Of a stretch of DNA of 64,000 bases, positions 15,965 to 24,541 are shown in pieces. Location: contig NZ_WTYB01000002.1 in assembly GCF_009828055.1 (NCBI RefSeq), positions 62,001 to 126,000 on the forward strand, in the 5' to 3' direction. Position 1 is the stretch's first letter; each line of letters begins with the position of its first letter. The notes beneath the pieces are model-generated. The model searched no databases, had not been told where the DNA came from, and saw nothing but the letters and a program-made list of their open reading frames with translations. The DNA comes from Erythrobacter ramosus. GTDB taxonomy: Bacteria; Pseudomonadota; Alphaproteobacteria; Sphingomonadales; Sphingomonadaceae. A program made the translations under genes and the position numbers.

Positions 15965-16876
15965 CTATTCGCCAGAGTGCACCCGGGATCGGGCAAGCTG
16001 CCGCTCGCGCCAGGCAATCAACAGCCCGGCGGCGATGATCAATGGCGCGCCGAGCCACAGGCTGGCAGGCGCGGCGCGTTCGAAGATGGTGTAGCCGTAG
16101 AAGCTCGCCCATAGCAGCGCGGTGTAATCCATCAGCAGGATCACGGCGGCCGAACCGAACCTGAGCGAGGTGGTGAGCAGCATTTGTGCGGCCGCGCCAA
16201 CCAGTCCCATGCCGAGGATCAGCGCCCAGGTCACCGGATCATGGCCCGCTATCACGAAGGGAAGGGCAATGGCAGCAATGGGCGTGGTCAGCGCGCTGAA
16301 CCAGAAGACGATGCTCCACGGGTTCTCGGTGGTGTTGAGGTCCTGAAGCTGGAAGCTGATCAGCGCCACCATGAAAGGCGCGACCAGTCCGACCGCGACA
16401 CCGGCCAGTGTCACGCCTTCGTGCAGCCCGGAAAACGGCTGCATCACCATGATAACCCCGGCAAAGCCCATCGCCACCGCACCCCAGCGGTAAGGGCCGA
16501 TCCGTTCGCGGAATAACACGATGGCGATCAGCACGGCGAACACCGGTGCGGTAAAGCCGAGCGTCGTCGCCTCGGTCAGTGGCAGCAGCAAGACCGCGCC
16601 ATAGGTGAAGATCATGCCGAACAATCCGCTCGCCGCGCGCCGGGCGTGCGCGGGGAGGCGTTTGGTCCTGAGCAGCGCAAGCTTACCTGTCAGCGCCAAT
16701 CCCGCGCCGAGCAACACCACAGTGAGCAATTGCCGCCAGAAGATCAGCTCAATCAGATGCGCGCCGCGTGTCCCCGCCAGCTTGACCAGCATGCCCATCG
16801 TCGCCAGCGCAAACGCGGCCAGCAATCGGACGCCGAGCGCAAGCAAGGGGCGGGGGCGGGCGATCGAGCCATCCAT
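15965..16876 (-). CDS. DMT family transporter (EamA)
   Basis: This 303-residue integral membrane protein has about ten hydrophobic helices arranged as two EamA repeats. The segment LIELIFWRQLLTVVLL and the mid-chain GPYRWGAVAMGFAGVIMVM are typical of drug/metabolite exporters with an S-adenosylmethionine-carrier-like layout. The N-terminus is basic, favouring an inside location. I chose ATG at 16876; an in-frame GTG at 16930 would reach close to the divergent small gene at 16942. No Shine-Dalgarno is obvious at either. The substrate is unknown. Confidence 0.88.
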   Translation of the reverse strand: MDGSIARPRPLLALGVRLLAAFALATMGMLVKLAGTRGAHLIELIFWRQLLTVVLLGAGLALTGKLALLRTKRLPAHARRAASGLFGMIFTYGAVLLLPLTEATTLGFTAPVFAVLIAIVLFRERIGPYRWGAVAMGFAGVIMVMQPFSGLHEGVTLAGVAVGLVAPFMVALISFQLQDLNTTENPWSIVFWFSALTTPIAAIALPFVIAGHDPVTWALILGMGLVGAAAQMLLTTSLRFGSAAVILLMDYTALLWASFYGYTIFERAAPASLWLGAPLIIAAGLLIAWRERQLARSRVHSGE

Positions 16877-16941
16877 CGCGCGACGGCTTGGCCGAGGCGA
16901 GAGGGTTGCGCAAGCAGTGCGCGCACCCACATAGCTCGCCG

Positions 16942-17184
16942 ATGGACATTGTCGCCCAATTCGAACTGCTGAGCGATGCCGCGCAGCTTGCGTGGACGGG
17001 CGCGGCCTTGTGGGTGCTCGCTGGCATTGCGGCCGTCATGGAGCGGCGGCGGGCAAAGCGGCGCGATGTTGCGCGGCTGGAGCAGGTTGGTTGGGTACCG
17101 TGGACCAGCCTGTTCATGCTGGCAGCGATTGCGGGCGGCGGTTGCCTTGCGATGAGCCTGCCGGTCGTTCTGGGGGGACTTTAG
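16942..17184 (+). CDS. Small two-span membrane protein of unknown function
   Basis: I do not recognise this 80-residue protein. It shows one hydrophobic segment at about 12-31, a very basic loop (ERRRAKRRD) and a second hydrophobic segment at about 53-76. The charge pattern suggests that both ends face the periplasm and the loop faces the cytoplasm. It is divergent from the DMT transporter with about 65 bases between starts, and convergent with cpaF. Coding status is supported by the consistent hydrophobic pattern and typical codon use, not by a family match. Confidence 0.65.
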   Translation: MDIVAQFELLSDAAQLAWTGAALWVLAGIAAVMERRRAKRRDVARLEQVGWVPWTSLFMLAAIAGGGCLAMSLPVVLGGL

Positions 17185-17210
17185 GCCGTCAAATCAATGT
17201 CAGTGGCACA

Positions 17211-17306
17211 CGAACCCGTAAGGGTTCGCAAGGCCGACCGGCCGCCGGCCGGCTAGGCCGAACGCGCCTGGCCGGACGGCCCGGATCGGCGTGTCAGAGA
17301 CACGCC
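17211..17306. terminator. Hairpins between convergent genes, cpaF end
   Basis: Between the small membrane gene and cpaF are two strong hairpins. CGAACCC-GTAA-GGGTTCG at 17211-17228 has a seven-pair stem. GGCGTGTC-AGA-GACACGCC at 17288-17306 has an eight-pair stem and contains the stop codon of cpaF. Between them is a run of GGCC and CCGG palindromes. No T-run follows either, so these are better described as bidirectional end-of-transcript structures than as classical intrinsic terminators. Confidence 0.5.
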
Positions 17307-18817
17307 TCCAAATATGCCTGATCGAAGCCGAACTGCCGCGCCTTTTCCAGCGTGTAGGGACGCAGGCCGCTGGCGCGGAATTCGCCGAGGATCTTGCCGT
17401 CGTCGGTCTCGTCCAGGTATTCAAACTTGAACAATTCCTGCGTCACGATCACGTCGCCTTCCATCCCGATCACCTCGGTGATGTTGGTGGTGCGGCGTGA
17501 ACCATCGCGCAGACGCTTCACCTGCACGATCAGATCGACCGATTCGGCGATCTGGCGGCTGATGGCCTCCTTGGGGATCTTGATGTCGCCCATCAGGATC
17601 ATGTTTTCCATACGCCCAAGGCATTCGCGCGGGCTGTTGGCGTGGAGCGTACACATTGAACCATCGTGGCCGGTGTTCATCGCCGCCAGGAGATCGAAAC
17701 ACTCGGCGCCACGAATTTCCCCGAGGATAATGCGGTCAGGACGCATACGCAGAGCGTTCTTCACAAGGTCGCCGATGGTGATCGCGCCTTGCCCTTCAAG
17801 GTTCGGTGGGCGGGTTTCGAGCGGCAGCCAGTGCGGCTGCTGCAAGCGAAGTTCCGCGGCGTCTTCGATGGTCAGCACGCGCTCGCCCGGGTCGATCATC
17901 TTGGACAGGGCATTGAGCATGGTCGTCTTACCCGAACCGGTACCGCCCGAGATGACGATGTTCATCCGGCATGCGCCCGCGATCTTCAAGGCGGTACACA
18001 TCTTGTCCGACATCGAACCGAAGTCGCGCAGCATGTCGAGCGTGATCGGCTTTTCGGAGAACTTACGAATCGAGATCGCGGTGCCGCGTAACGACAGCGG
18101 CGGCACGATTACGTTCACACGGCTGCCGTCCTTGAGGCGGGCGTCAGCGAGCGGCGTGGTCTGGTCGACGCGGCGGCCGACCATGTTGACGATCCGCTGC
18201 GCAATCTGGAACAGGTGCTGTTCGTCACGGAAGCGGATCGGGGCGAGCACCAACTTGCCCTTCTTTTCGATGTAGGTCTGATCCGGCCCGTTGACCATGA
18301 TATCGGAAATGTCCGGATCGTTCAGCAGCTCTTCGAGCGGGCCGAAGCCGAGCAACTCGTCGATCAGCACCTTTTCCAGCGCGAACTGCTCGCGCCGGTT
18401 AAGCGTGACCTTCAGTTCGGCCAGCACTTCCATGATGATCGGGCGGAATTCCTCGGACAGTTCCTCCTTTGAGAGGGTCGCTGCCGCTTCGGGATCAACA
18501 CGTTCGAGCAGGCGCGGGAGCACCTGCTCCTTGATCTTGTGGACGCTGGCTTCAAAGCCCCCGACTTCGGAATTCGACTCATTGATCGCGGCCATGCGTT
18601 CATTGAGGCGATCCATCGCTTCGGCGGTGGAAGCAGGCTTGGCGAGCGAAGGCGCCGGTGCAGGACGCGGGGCAGGGGGCTCACCCGGAATGGGCGGGAA
18701 CTGTTCGCCCCCGCGCGGACCTGCGCCCCCACCCTTCATAGGCCGCGCGACACCGAAGGCAGGCCGTGAGCCCGGCTTCATTCCGCCAGCATTGCCCTTT
18801 TTTCCGAATGCGCTCAT
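17294..18817 (-). CDS. cpaF: CpaF-type secretion ATPase (Tad pilus)
   Basis: The 507-residue protein has a low-complexity proline- and glycine-rich N-terminus (about 1-65) and a helical region. The type II/IV secretion ATPase core follows, with GGTGSGKTT at 291-299, EDAAELRLQQPH, the RPDRIILGEIRG motif, and GHDGSMCTLHANSPRE. Spacing and the DLVKNALRMRP block mark the CpaF/TadA class, which powers Flp pilus assembly at the inner membrane. Other tad genes (cpaB, cpaC, cpaE, tadB, tadC, flp) are not in the window; the flanks are an exporter and glmS. The stop codon lies inside a hairpin. Confidence 0.93.
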   Translation of the reverse strand: MSAFGKKGNAGGMKPGSRPAFGVARPMKGGGAGPRGGEQFPPIPGEPPAPRPAPAPSLAKPASTAEAMDRLNERMAAINESNSEVGGFEASVHKIKEQVLPRLLERVDPEAAATLSKEELSEEFRPIIMEVLAELKVTLNRREQFALEKVLIDELLGFGPLEELLNDPDISDIMVNGPDQTYIEKKGKLVLAPIRFRDEQHLFQIAQRIVNMVGRRVDQTTPLADARLKDGSRVNVIVPPLSLRGTAISIRKFSEKPITLDMLRDFGSMSDKMCTALKIAGACRMNIVISGGTGSGKTTMLNALSKMIDPGERVLTIEDAAELRLQQPHWLPLETRPPNLEGQGAITIGDLVKNALRMRPDRIILGEIRGAECFDLLAAMNTGHDGSMCTLHANSPRECLGRMENMILMGDIKIPKEAISRQIAESVDLIVQVKRLRDGSRRTTNITEVIGMEGDVIVTQELFKFEYLDETDDGKILGEFRASGLRPYTLEKARQFGFDQAYLEACL

Positions 18818-19013
18818 TCCCAGCCCCCGAGGCTCTCTCTAAATCCTTGCGCACCTCGCCTGAAGGAAGCGAAGGGTGCGTCTCGAAGAATGGTGAATAG
18901 GTAGGAAAGGTTGTTTTTTTCCTAAGGCCGCCCTGCCTGCGCAATCGTGGGGCTTGCTGTTCACTTTCGGGCGGCTAGAGCGGCTGAAACGACAGCGAGG
19001 GAACAGCCAGGCA

Positions 19014-20849
19014 ATGTGCGGCATTATCGGGATCGTGGGAAGTGCCAGCGTCGCAGACCGGCTGCTCGATGGCCTGAAGCGGATGGAATATCGCGGCTAT
19101 GACAGCTCCGGGATTTGCACGCTGCATGATGGCGCCCTCGTGCGGCGGCGCGCGGAGGGGCGGCTTGCCAATCTGGTCGGCGTGCTCGCAAGCGATCCCG
19201 CGCCCGGCCATGTCGGCATTGCGCATACCCGCTGGGCGACCCACGGCGCACCAACCGCCGCCAACGCCCACCCCCATGCGACCGCCGAGGTCGCGATCGT
19301 GCACAACGGCATCATCGAAAACTTCAAGGAACTGCGCGCGGAACTCGCTGCAAAGGGCCGGGTGTTTGAGAGCGAGACCGATAGCGAAGTCGTTGCACAT
19401 CTGATTTCGGCAGAAGTCGAAGCAGGGGCCGATCCGGTCGCCGCCGTGCGCGCCGTGTTGCCGCGCCTGCGCGGTGCCTTTGCCTTGGCGATTGCCTTCC
19501 GCGCGCACCCTGAGCTGCTGATCGGCGCGCGATTGGGTTCGCCGCTGGTGCTGGGTTATGGGCCGGAGGGTGAAGACGCGGAGATGTATCTCGGCTCTGA
19601 CGCGCTGGCGCTCGCACCACTGACGCAGCGCATCACCTATCTTGAAGAGGGCGACTGGGTGGTCTTGCGGCGTGACGGCGCGCAGATTTACGATGTCCAC
19701 AACACCCCGGTCACCCGCGAAATCCGGCCTTCGGGCGCTTCTGCGGCGGCGGTGGAGAAGGGCAATTATCGTCACTTCATGCAGAAGGAGATTTACGAGC
19801 AGCCCACCGTGGTGGCGCAGACGCTCGCCTCCTATCTGCGGCGCTCGGACAATTCCGTGGCGCTGCCGCAGATCGACTTCGACCTGTCGAGCATCCGCCG
19901 CCTGACGATCGTCGCCTGCGGCACGTCCTACTATGCCGGGATGGTGGCGAAATACTGGTTCGAGCAATTTGCCCGCGTCCCGGTCGACATCGATGTCGCG
20001 TCTGAATTCCGTTACCGTGACCCGGTGCTGGAGGACGGCGGCCTTGCGCTGTTTATCTCGCAGAGCGGGGAGACGGCAGACACGCTGGCCGCCCTGCGTC
20101 ACTGCAAAGCCAATGGGCAGACCATCGGCGTGGTCGTCAACGTGCCGACCAGCACCATGGCGCGTGAGGCTGATCTGCTGCTGCCGACCCACGCCGGGCC
20201 GGAAATCGGCGTCGCCTCGACCAAGGCCTTCACCTGCCAACTGGCCGTGCTCGCTGCGCTTGCCGCGCATATGGCGGTGAAGAAGGGCCGCCTTACCCGC
20301 GAGCAGGAATCCGAGATCGTGCGCCACCTGCTGGAAGCGCCTGCCGCGCTCAATGCGGCGCTCGATCATGATGACGATATCGCCGCCATGGCACACCTGA
20401 TCGCCCCGGCGCGCGATGTGCTCTATCTGGGGCGCGGGCAGGATTATCCGCTGGCGCTTGAGGGCGCGTTGAAGCTCAAGGAAATCAGCTACATCCATGC
20501 CGAAGGCTATGCGGCGGGCGAAATGAAGCACGGGCCGATCGCGCTGATCGATGATGCGGTGCCCGTGGTGGTGATCGCGCCTTCGGGTCCGCTGTTCGAA
20601 AAGACCGTCTCCAACATGGAAGAGGTGCGCGCGCGCGGCGGGCAGGTGGTGCTGATCTCCGATGCCAAGGGCATTGCCGAGGCGGGCGAGGGTTGCATAG
20701 CCACGATCGAGATGCCGGTGGTCCACCCGCTGATTGTGCCGATGGTCTATGCCGTTCCGGTGCAGCTGCTCGCCTACCATGTCGCTGTGGTCAAAGGCAC
20801 GGATGTCGATCAGCCCCGCAACCTCGCTAAATCGGTGACGGTCGAATAG
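19014..20849 (+). CDS. glmS: Glutamine--fructose-6-phosphate aminotransferase (isomerizing)
   Basis: This 611-residue enzyme makes glucosamine-6-phosphate for peptidoglycan and lipopolysaccharide. The ATG at 19014 is set by the family: Met-Cys-GIIGIVG puts the glutaminase nucleophile Cys at position 2 after Met removal. The glutaminase domain shows RMEYRGYDSSG, HTRWATHG and HNGIIENF. The two SIS domains carry CGTSYYAG, SQSGETADTLA and the C-terminal HAEGYAAGEMKHGPIAL, ending in the usual AKSVTVE. It starts 196 bases from the divergent cpaF gene. There is no glmS ribozyme-like leader in this short upstream region. Confidence 0.97.
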   Translation: MCGIIGIVGSASVADRLLDGLKRMEYRGYDSSGICTLHDGALVRRRAEGRLANLVGVLASDPAPGHVGIAHTRWATHGAPTAANAHPHATAEVAIVHNGIIENFKELRAELAAKGRVFESETDSEVVAHLISAEVEAGADPVAAVRAVLPRLRGAFALAIAFRAHPELLIGARLGSPLVLGYGPEGEDAEMYLGSDALALAPLTQRITYLEEGDWVVLRRDGAQIYDVHNTPVTREIRPSGASAAAVEKGNYRHFMQKEIYEQPTVVAQTLASYLRRSDNSVALPQIDFDLSSIRRLTIVACGTSYYAGMVAKYWFEQFARVPVDIDVASEFRYRDPVLEDGGLALFISQSGETADTLAALRHCKANGQTIGVVVNVPTSTMAREADLLLPTHAGPEIGVASTKAFTCQLAVLAALAAHMAVKKGRLTREQESEIVRHLLEAPAALNAALDHDDDIAAMAHLIAPARDVLYLGRGQDYPLALEGALKLKEISYIHAEGYAAGEMKHGPIALIDDAVPVVVIAPSGPLFEKTVSNMEEVRARGGQVVLISDAKGIAEAGEGCIATIEMPVVHPLIVPMVYAVPVQLLAYHVAVVKGTDVDQPRNLAKSVTVE

Positions 20850-20955
20850 CCCCGTACAAGGGTACCGGTGCGAGCGTCGGGTTAACTATTGTCAGGCGGC
20901 AGTTTCTCGCGCCCCTTTACCGCAATCTAACCATTGGGCGTTAAGGCTGCTCTCA

Positions 20956-23310
20956 GTGGCCAAGCAATCCGCCTCCTTATCGCCGCCTCCTGCGGTCGAG
21001 TTACCGATGTCCGATGTTCTCGGACTGTCGAGTAATCCGGCGTTCGATCCCACGCGCCTGCGGGGCGACGAATATGCCGAACTGGCGCAGGCGAGCCGTA
21101 ACCGGATGCTGGCCAATGCACTGGTGGGGGCGTTCGTCGCCTCAATCTTCGCGCCACTGATCGGGTTGTTGATTGTCACCCCTTGGGCTGCGCTGCTCGC
21201 TTTCATTCTCTACCGGTCTCGGCAGACCGATCTGCTGCTGGTCGATCCGACTTACCGCGCCGGTCCCGCAGCCATTGCGCGCACGCAGAACGTCAACGCC
21301 ATTGCCTCAGCCTTCTGCTGGGTGGCCGCGCTGCTCGCCTTTCCGCTGTTGGCCGATGGGGCACAAGCGACCGCGATGCTGATGGTCGTGATGGTGATGA
21401 TGGTCTCCTCGACCTTCGTTTTTTCAACCTCGCCGCTGAGCGTACTGATCTACATCGCCATTCTCGGGTTCGGCGCGATTGTTTCGCTCGCTTTGCAGGG
21501 TGAGTGGCAGGCGGTCTGCGCGGCGATCTTGTTTACGATTGCGAGCCTCGTCGCGACGATTCAGGTCCGTTCGACCTTCGTCAAGGCGCGGCTGGCCGAA
21601 GCGGCCGTGATCGAAAAGGAGGCTGTGGTCTCCCTGCTGCTGCGCGAGTTCGAGGAGAACGAGGCTGACTGGCTGTGGGAAGTCGATCCAGCAAGGCGGC
21701 TTCGCTCTGTTTCGCCGCGCTTCGCTTTCGCGCTGGGCCGCTCGCAGCCTGATGTCGAAGGCAAGCCGCTGCTCGAGATGATCTCGGGCCGCAACTGGGA
21801 GAACGGGCAATTCCCGGCGAGCCTGCATGATCTGGCCGAGCGGCTGAAGAAGCGCGAGAATTTCTCGAACATACTGGTGCAGGTCCTGATCCTTGGTGAA
21901 GAGCGGTGGTGGGAGCTGTCCGGCACGCCGATGCGCGATGAGCAGGGGCGCTTCACCGGCTTCCGCGGGGTCGGCTCGGACGTGACCGAACAGCGCAAGT
22001 CCTCCGAAAAGATCGCTTATCTGGCGCGTTACGACACGCTGACGCAGCTGCCCAACCGCCTGCACTTGACCGAAGCACTGGGCGAGGCGCTGCGCTACTC
22101 GGTGCAGTGGCGTACGCGCTGCGCGCTGCTGATGGTCGACCTCGACCGGTTCAAGGCGATCAATGATTCGCTCGGCCACATGACCGGCGACAAACTGCTC
22201 GGCCAGGTCTCGGCCCGCCTGCAAGCGTTGATGGGTGAGAACCAGATGTGCGGACGCTTGGGCGGTGACGAATTTGCGATCGTGATCCGCGATGCGAGCA
22301 CGCCGGGCGTGATTCGCAATCTTGCCCGCCAAGTGATCGATCGCCTGTCCGAACCCTATCAGGTCGATCACCATACGCTCTATGTTGGCGCCAGCGTCGG
22401 TTCCGCCGAGGGGCCGCGCGATGGGAACAGCGTTGAGGAAATGATGCGCAACGCCGACCTTGCGCTCTATCGAGCGAAGGACATGGGCGGGGGCGAACAT
22501 TGCCGGTTCGAGCAGGAGCTCCACGCCTCGGCTGAGGAACGCCGCTCGCTCGAAGCGTCGCTGCGCAAGGCATTGGGCCGCGACGAGATGATCCTGCATT
22601 ATCAGCCTGTGGTCGATGCCCGCAGCGAGAAGGTGGTCGGCTTCGAGGCGCTGGTGCGCTGGAACAGTGCCGAGCATGGCTTTGTCAGCCCGGGCAAGTT
22701 CATTCCGCTTGCCGAAGACACCCGCCTGATCGTGCCCATCGGGCAGTGGGTGATGCGGCAGGCCTGCCACGAAGCGCGCAACTGGCCCGAAGACATCAAG
22801 GTCAATGTCAACGTCTCGCCCGAACAGCTGCTTGAGCCCGGCTTCCATGAGGAAGTGGTGCAGGCGCTCGCGGTGACCGGTCTCCGCCCCGAACGGCTTG
22901 AGATCGAGGTGACTGAAAGCATCTTCCTGCGTGATGCCAGCGTGGCGCGCAACGCGCTCGAACAGGTAATGGCGCTGGGTTGTTCGGTCGCGCTGGACGA
23001 TTTCGGGACCGGCTATTCCTCACTCGGCTACCTCCGCAAGCTGCGGTTCTCGACCATCAAGGTCGATCGCACGTTCGTGCAGGGCGCAGCGCAGGGCAGT
23101 GCGGAAAGCCTCGCGATCATTAATGCCGTGGTGGCGATGGCCCAGAGCCTCAAGATGACCACGACTGCGGAAGGCGTAGAAACGGTCGAAGAGGCCGAAC
23201 TCATTCGCAATCTGGGCTGCGACAAGATCCAGGGCTTCTACTTCGGCCGACCGATGACCGCCGATGATGCGCGTGGGCTGTTCCGCCACGTGAGCGAGCG
23301 TCGCGCCTGA
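20956..23310 (+). CDS. Membrane GGDEF-EAL protein with PAS-like domain
   Basis: The 784-residue protein has four or five hydrophobic spans (about 50-200), a PAS-like sensor segment (about 230-345, ending DVTEQRKSSEKI), a GGDEF domain with GGDEF intact at 436-440, and an EAL domain with EAL at 564-566 and DDFGTGYSS later. Both domains keep their signature residues, so synthesis and breakdown of cyclic di-GMP are both possible. The inhibitory RxxD site before GGDEF is not present. The GTG start at 20956 has AAGG nine bases upstream; ATG at 21007 is an alternative. CTAACCAT at 20927-20934 resembles a CtrA half-site. Confidence 0.93.
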   Translation: MAKQSASLSPPPAVELPMSDVLGLSSNPAFDPTRLRGDEYAELAQASRNRMLANALVGAFVASIFAPLIGLLIVTPWAALLAFILYRSRQTDLLLVDPTYRAGPAAIARTQNVNAIASAFCWVAALLAFPLLADGAQATAMLMVVMVMMVSSTFVFSTSPLSVLIYIAILGFGAIVSLALQGEWQAVCAAILFTIASLVATIQVRSTFVKARLAEAAVIEKEAVVSLLLREFEENEADWLWEVDPARRLRSVSPRFAFALGRSQPDVEGKPLLEMISGRNWENGQFPASLHDLAERLKKRENFSNILVQVLILGEERWWELSGTPMRDEQGRFTGFRGVGSDVTEQRKSSEKIAYLARYDTLTQLPNRLHLTEALGEALRYSVQWRTRCALLMVDLDRFKAINDSLGHMTGDKLLGQVSARLQALMGENQMCGRLGGDEFAIVIRDASTPGVIRNLARQVIDRLSEPYQVDHHTLYVGASVGSAEGPRDGNSVEEMMRNADLALYRAKDMGGGEHCRFEQELHASAEERRSLEASLRKALGRDEMILHYQPVVDARSEKVVGFEALVRWNSAEHGFVSPGKFIPLAEDTRLIVPIGQWVMRQACHEARNWPEDIKVNVNVSPEQLLEPGFHEEVVQALAVTGLRPERLEIEVTESIFLRDASVARNALEQVMALGCSVALDDFGTGYSSLGYLRKLRFSTIKVDRTFVQGAAQGSAESLAIINAVVAMAQSLKMTTTAEGVETVEEAELIRNLGCDKIQGFYFGRPMTADDARGLFRHVSERRA

Positions 23311-23319
23311 GGCACGGCG

Positions 23320-24009
23320 TTACGCGGTGGCGAAGTTCGCCAGAATATTCTCGAACAGGTGCCGCCCGTCAGCCCCGCCCAGCGCCGCCACTGCTGCGGG
23401 TTCGATCGCGCGCTCGGGGTGCGGCATCATGCCGAGCACGCGGCCATTGGCGCTGAGCACCCCGGCAATGTCGCGCGCCGAACCGTTGACAGCCTCGCCA
23501 TAGCGGAAGGCGACGCGGCCTTCGTTCTCCAGTTGGTCGAGGGTTTCGCTATCGGCGTAGTAGTTGCCGTCATGATGCGCGACCGGCACGCGGATCGTCT
23601 CGCCCGCGGTAAAGCCTGCGGTGAAAGGCGAGGCGGTGTTCTCTACCGTCAATGCCACGGTGCGGCAGACGAACCGCTGGCCGGCATTGCGCAGCAGCGC
23701 TCCCGGCAGCAGGCCGGCTTCGGTGAGCACCTGAAAGCCGTTGCAAACGCCGAGCACCGGCACACCGCGCTCCGCCGCAGCAATCACCGCTCGCATGATC
23801 GGGCTGGTCGCCGCCATCGCGCCTGAACGCAGATAGTCGCCATAGGAAAAACCGCCCGGTAGCGCGATCAGATCGATCCGGTCCGGCATATCGGCATCGG
23901 CATGCCACACCCGCAGCGCGGGCTGGCCCGACACCGCTTCGAATGCGCTGGCCATGTCCCGGTCGCAGTTGGAGCCGGGGAAGGTGATGACCGCCGCCCG
24001 GAACGCCAT
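23320..24009 (-). CDS. purQ: Phosphoribosylformylglycinamidine synthase subunit PurQ
   Basis: The 229-residue class I glutamine amidotransferase supplies ammonia to the FGAM synthase reaction of purine synthesis. The N-terminus [15 protein letters not shown], the [15 protein letters not shown] loop, the nucleophile Cys in GVCNGFQVL and the late His-Glu pair in [11 protein letters not shown] are all present. It works with PurS, encoded just upstream with a one-base overlap (TGATG), and the large subunit PurL, which is not in this window. The stop is nine bases from the end of the convergent GGDEF-EAL gene. Confidence 0.97.
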   Translation of the reverse strand: MAFRAAVITFPGSNCDRDMASAFEAVSGQPALRVWHADADMPDRIDLIALPGGFSYGDYLRSGAMAATSPIMRAVIAAAERGVPVLGVCNGFQVLTEAGLLPGALLRNAGQRFVCRTVALTVENTASPFTAGFTAGETIRVPVAHHDGNYYADSETLDQLENEGRVAFRYGEAVNGSARDIAGVLSANGRVLGMMPHPERAIEPAAVAALGGADGRHLFENILANFATA

Positions 24010-24251
24010 CAGCCTTGCGCTCCTGCGGTTTCAATCGTGAAGCTCTCGATCACAGTATTGGCGAGCAGCTTTTCGCACATGGCTTTGATTGTGTCGTGAT
24101 CGGTGCCGTCGGCCACATCGAGTTCGATCAACCGGCCGATCCGCACGTCTTCGACCCCGGTAAAGCCGAGGCCTTCGAGTGCGTGGTGCACGGCGCGGCC
24201 TTGTGGATCGAGCACGCCGGGCTTCAATCGGACGAGGACGCGCACTTGCAT
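24009..24251 (-). CDS. purS: Phosphoribosylformylglycinamidine synthase subunit PurS
   Basis: This 80-residue protein matches Pur[20 protein letters not shown] at the N-terminus, then [16 protein letters not shown] and a helix [14 protein letters not shown]. PurS bridges PurQ and PurL in the three-part FGAM synthase. It overlaps purQ by one base. In relatives I would expect purC immediately upstream, but here about 5.5 kb with a TonB receptor and an M16 protease intervene before purC at 29794. Confidence 0.96.
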   Translation of the reverse strand: MQVRVLVRLKPGVLDPQGRAVHHALEGLGFTGVEDVRIGRLIELDVADGTDHDTIKAMCEKLLANTVIESFTIETAGAQG

Positions 24252-24541
24252 GGCTGATGCTCCAATATGGGGGGCTGTCTAGGCGCCGCTATAGCGTTCC
24301 GGCCCGCACACGCAATCGCGCTGATCGGGCTTGTGCACTGCACGCGGATTCGAATCCCTGTCACAAACCGGTAGTCAATAGCCTAGGATTGTAACCTTGG
24401 TGCAACAACTCGCCAAAGAACGCCCAGCGAGCGTCGTTTTGACGCAACATTGACGGTCACTCGCCTCGCGCGAATCGGACAAAAATGTCACGGGCCAACC
24501 ACCCGCTCTCCATCCGATCAAACCAAAAAGGGGGTTGTTCG
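24252..24541. promoter_or_regulatory. Divergent upstream region of purS and TonB receptor
   Basis: This region of 290 bases must hold the promoters for purSQ (leftward) and the TonB receptor (rightward). Two copies of TTGACG at 24439-24444 and 24450-24455 are spaced 11 bases apart, one helical turn, about 90 to 100 bases before the receptor start. Either could be a -35 box or half of an operator. AAAAAGGGGG just before 24542 is the receptor ribosome site. No small gene is seen here. Confidence 0.45.

Noticed and set aside
18818-19013. Possible glmS ribozyme in the glmS leader
   Set aside because: The 196-base divergent gap shows no glmS ribozyme core pattern, and this ribozyme is mainly found in Gram-positive bacteria.
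18975-20780. Leftward open frame of 601 codons opposite glmS
   Set aside because: It is the complement of a fully conserved glmS and has no domain pattern of its own.
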